Positions 63,807 through 64,000 of a DNA stretch of 64,000 nt are shown piece by piece; the stretch's first letter is position 1; the number at the start of each line of letters is the position of its first letter. The DNA is taken from assembly GCA_008933765.1 (NCBI GenBank), contig WBUK01000013.1, forward strand, positions 1 through 64,000, given 5' to 3'. The notes beneath the pieces were generated by a model. It was not told the DNA's origin, searched no databases, and saw nothing but the letters and a program-made list of their open reading frames with translations. A program made the position numbers and the translations under genes. This stretch comes from Ignavibacteriaceae bacterium. GTDB taxonomy: Bacteria; Bacteroidota; Ignavibacteria; Ignavibacteriales; Ignavibacteriaceae.

Positions 63807-64000
63807 TCAATTCACCACCAAACCAAGCAGCAGAAAAAACACCACTTCGATTAACACTAACCAAATTGGCACACGGCTTACCGGCTTCTTGCGAAGTAAA
63901 TAATACGGCACGGATACCACAGCTCCGATAATAAACCAGGAAATATAATTCTGAAACGGGACTTTCCCCTCTGCCCACTGCCAGTATGCAAGTTTTGCCG
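63807..64000 (-). CDS. carotenoid biosynthesis protein (DUF422-like), 5' part missing
   Basis: The final 64 codons of a gene that begins beyond the right edge. The end reads YWQWAEGKVPFQNYISWFII, followed by a hydrophobic helix (LLLGLVVN, stop at 63807-63809). The PFQNYISWF stretch resembles the C-terminal part of the CruF-type carotenoid hydratase family (DUF422). It is in a different frame from other open frames at this end, and its two membrane helices support it. The identity is tentative because most of the gene is missing. Confidence 0.55.
   Translation of the reverse strand, partial: AKLAYWQWAEGKVPFQNYISWFIIGAVVSVPYYLLRKKPVSRVPIWLVLIEVVFFLLLGLVVN

Overview
The window looks like part of a chromosome from the Bacteroidota/Chlorobiota-Ignavibacteriota group; Ignavibacteria-like is my best guess, and it is inferred, not proven. 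The evidence is a Thx-type small ribosomal protein gene, promoter-like sites of the TTTG-N20-TAnnTTTG form, exported M16/M48 peptidases, a DUF4159/DUF4175 gene pair, a K+-dependent membrane pyrophosphatase, and many TTG starts. I saw no tRNA, rRNA, insertion sequence or prophage genes.

Layout. 0.3-7.1 kb is housekeeping: prs-rplY-pth-hppA, then rpsF-ssb-rpsR-rplI. 7.2-31.7 kb mixes exported beta-propeller and TPR proteins, a YbdG-like MscS channel, clpX, radA, a sirtuin, a hybrid histidine kinase, a DUF4097 protein, a previously unlisted Thx gene (21396-21533), a MORN/TonB protein, pdxB, a STAS plus HATPase pair, a 2-hydroxyacid dehydrogenase, a large protein with a sigma-region-4-like helix-turn-helix, pepT, an ATP-grasp enzyme and an LppM-like lipoprotein.

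32.0-45.3 kb is a complete type I-B CRISPR-Cas locus. The order is cas8b-cas7-cas5-cas3-cas6-cas1-cas2-cas4, all on the + strand and mostly overlapping, followed by a leader and an array of 60 repeats and 59 spacers. The last two repeats are degenerate, so the leader end lies next to cas4. One protospacer appears to have been captured twice with different lengths, and one repeat-spacer unit is duplicated in tandem.

45.8-50.4 kb carries an M48 peptidase, a 54-residue basic protein and an exported WD40-caspase protein, all on the - strand. 50.8-56.1 kb is a glycan cluster: a MetW-like methyltransferase, an FkbM-like methyltransferase, a glycosyltransferase, an FdtA-type ketoisomerase, a DegT aminotransferase and a membrane protein. 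The ketoisomerase and aminotransferase would together make a dTDP-3-amino-3,6-dideoxyhexose. 56.2-63.4 kb holds two M16 peptidases and the DUF4159-DUF4175 pair. The right edge cuts a carotenoid-biosynthesis-type membrane protein.

Two patterns cut across the gene list. First, at least five gene ends are followed, at 38-72 bp, by a partial copy of themselves. Second, several intergenic regions are built from 20-22 bp quasi-periodic units that share the period but not the sequence. These patterns and the sigma-like/winged-helix protein are the parts of the window least explained by known families.
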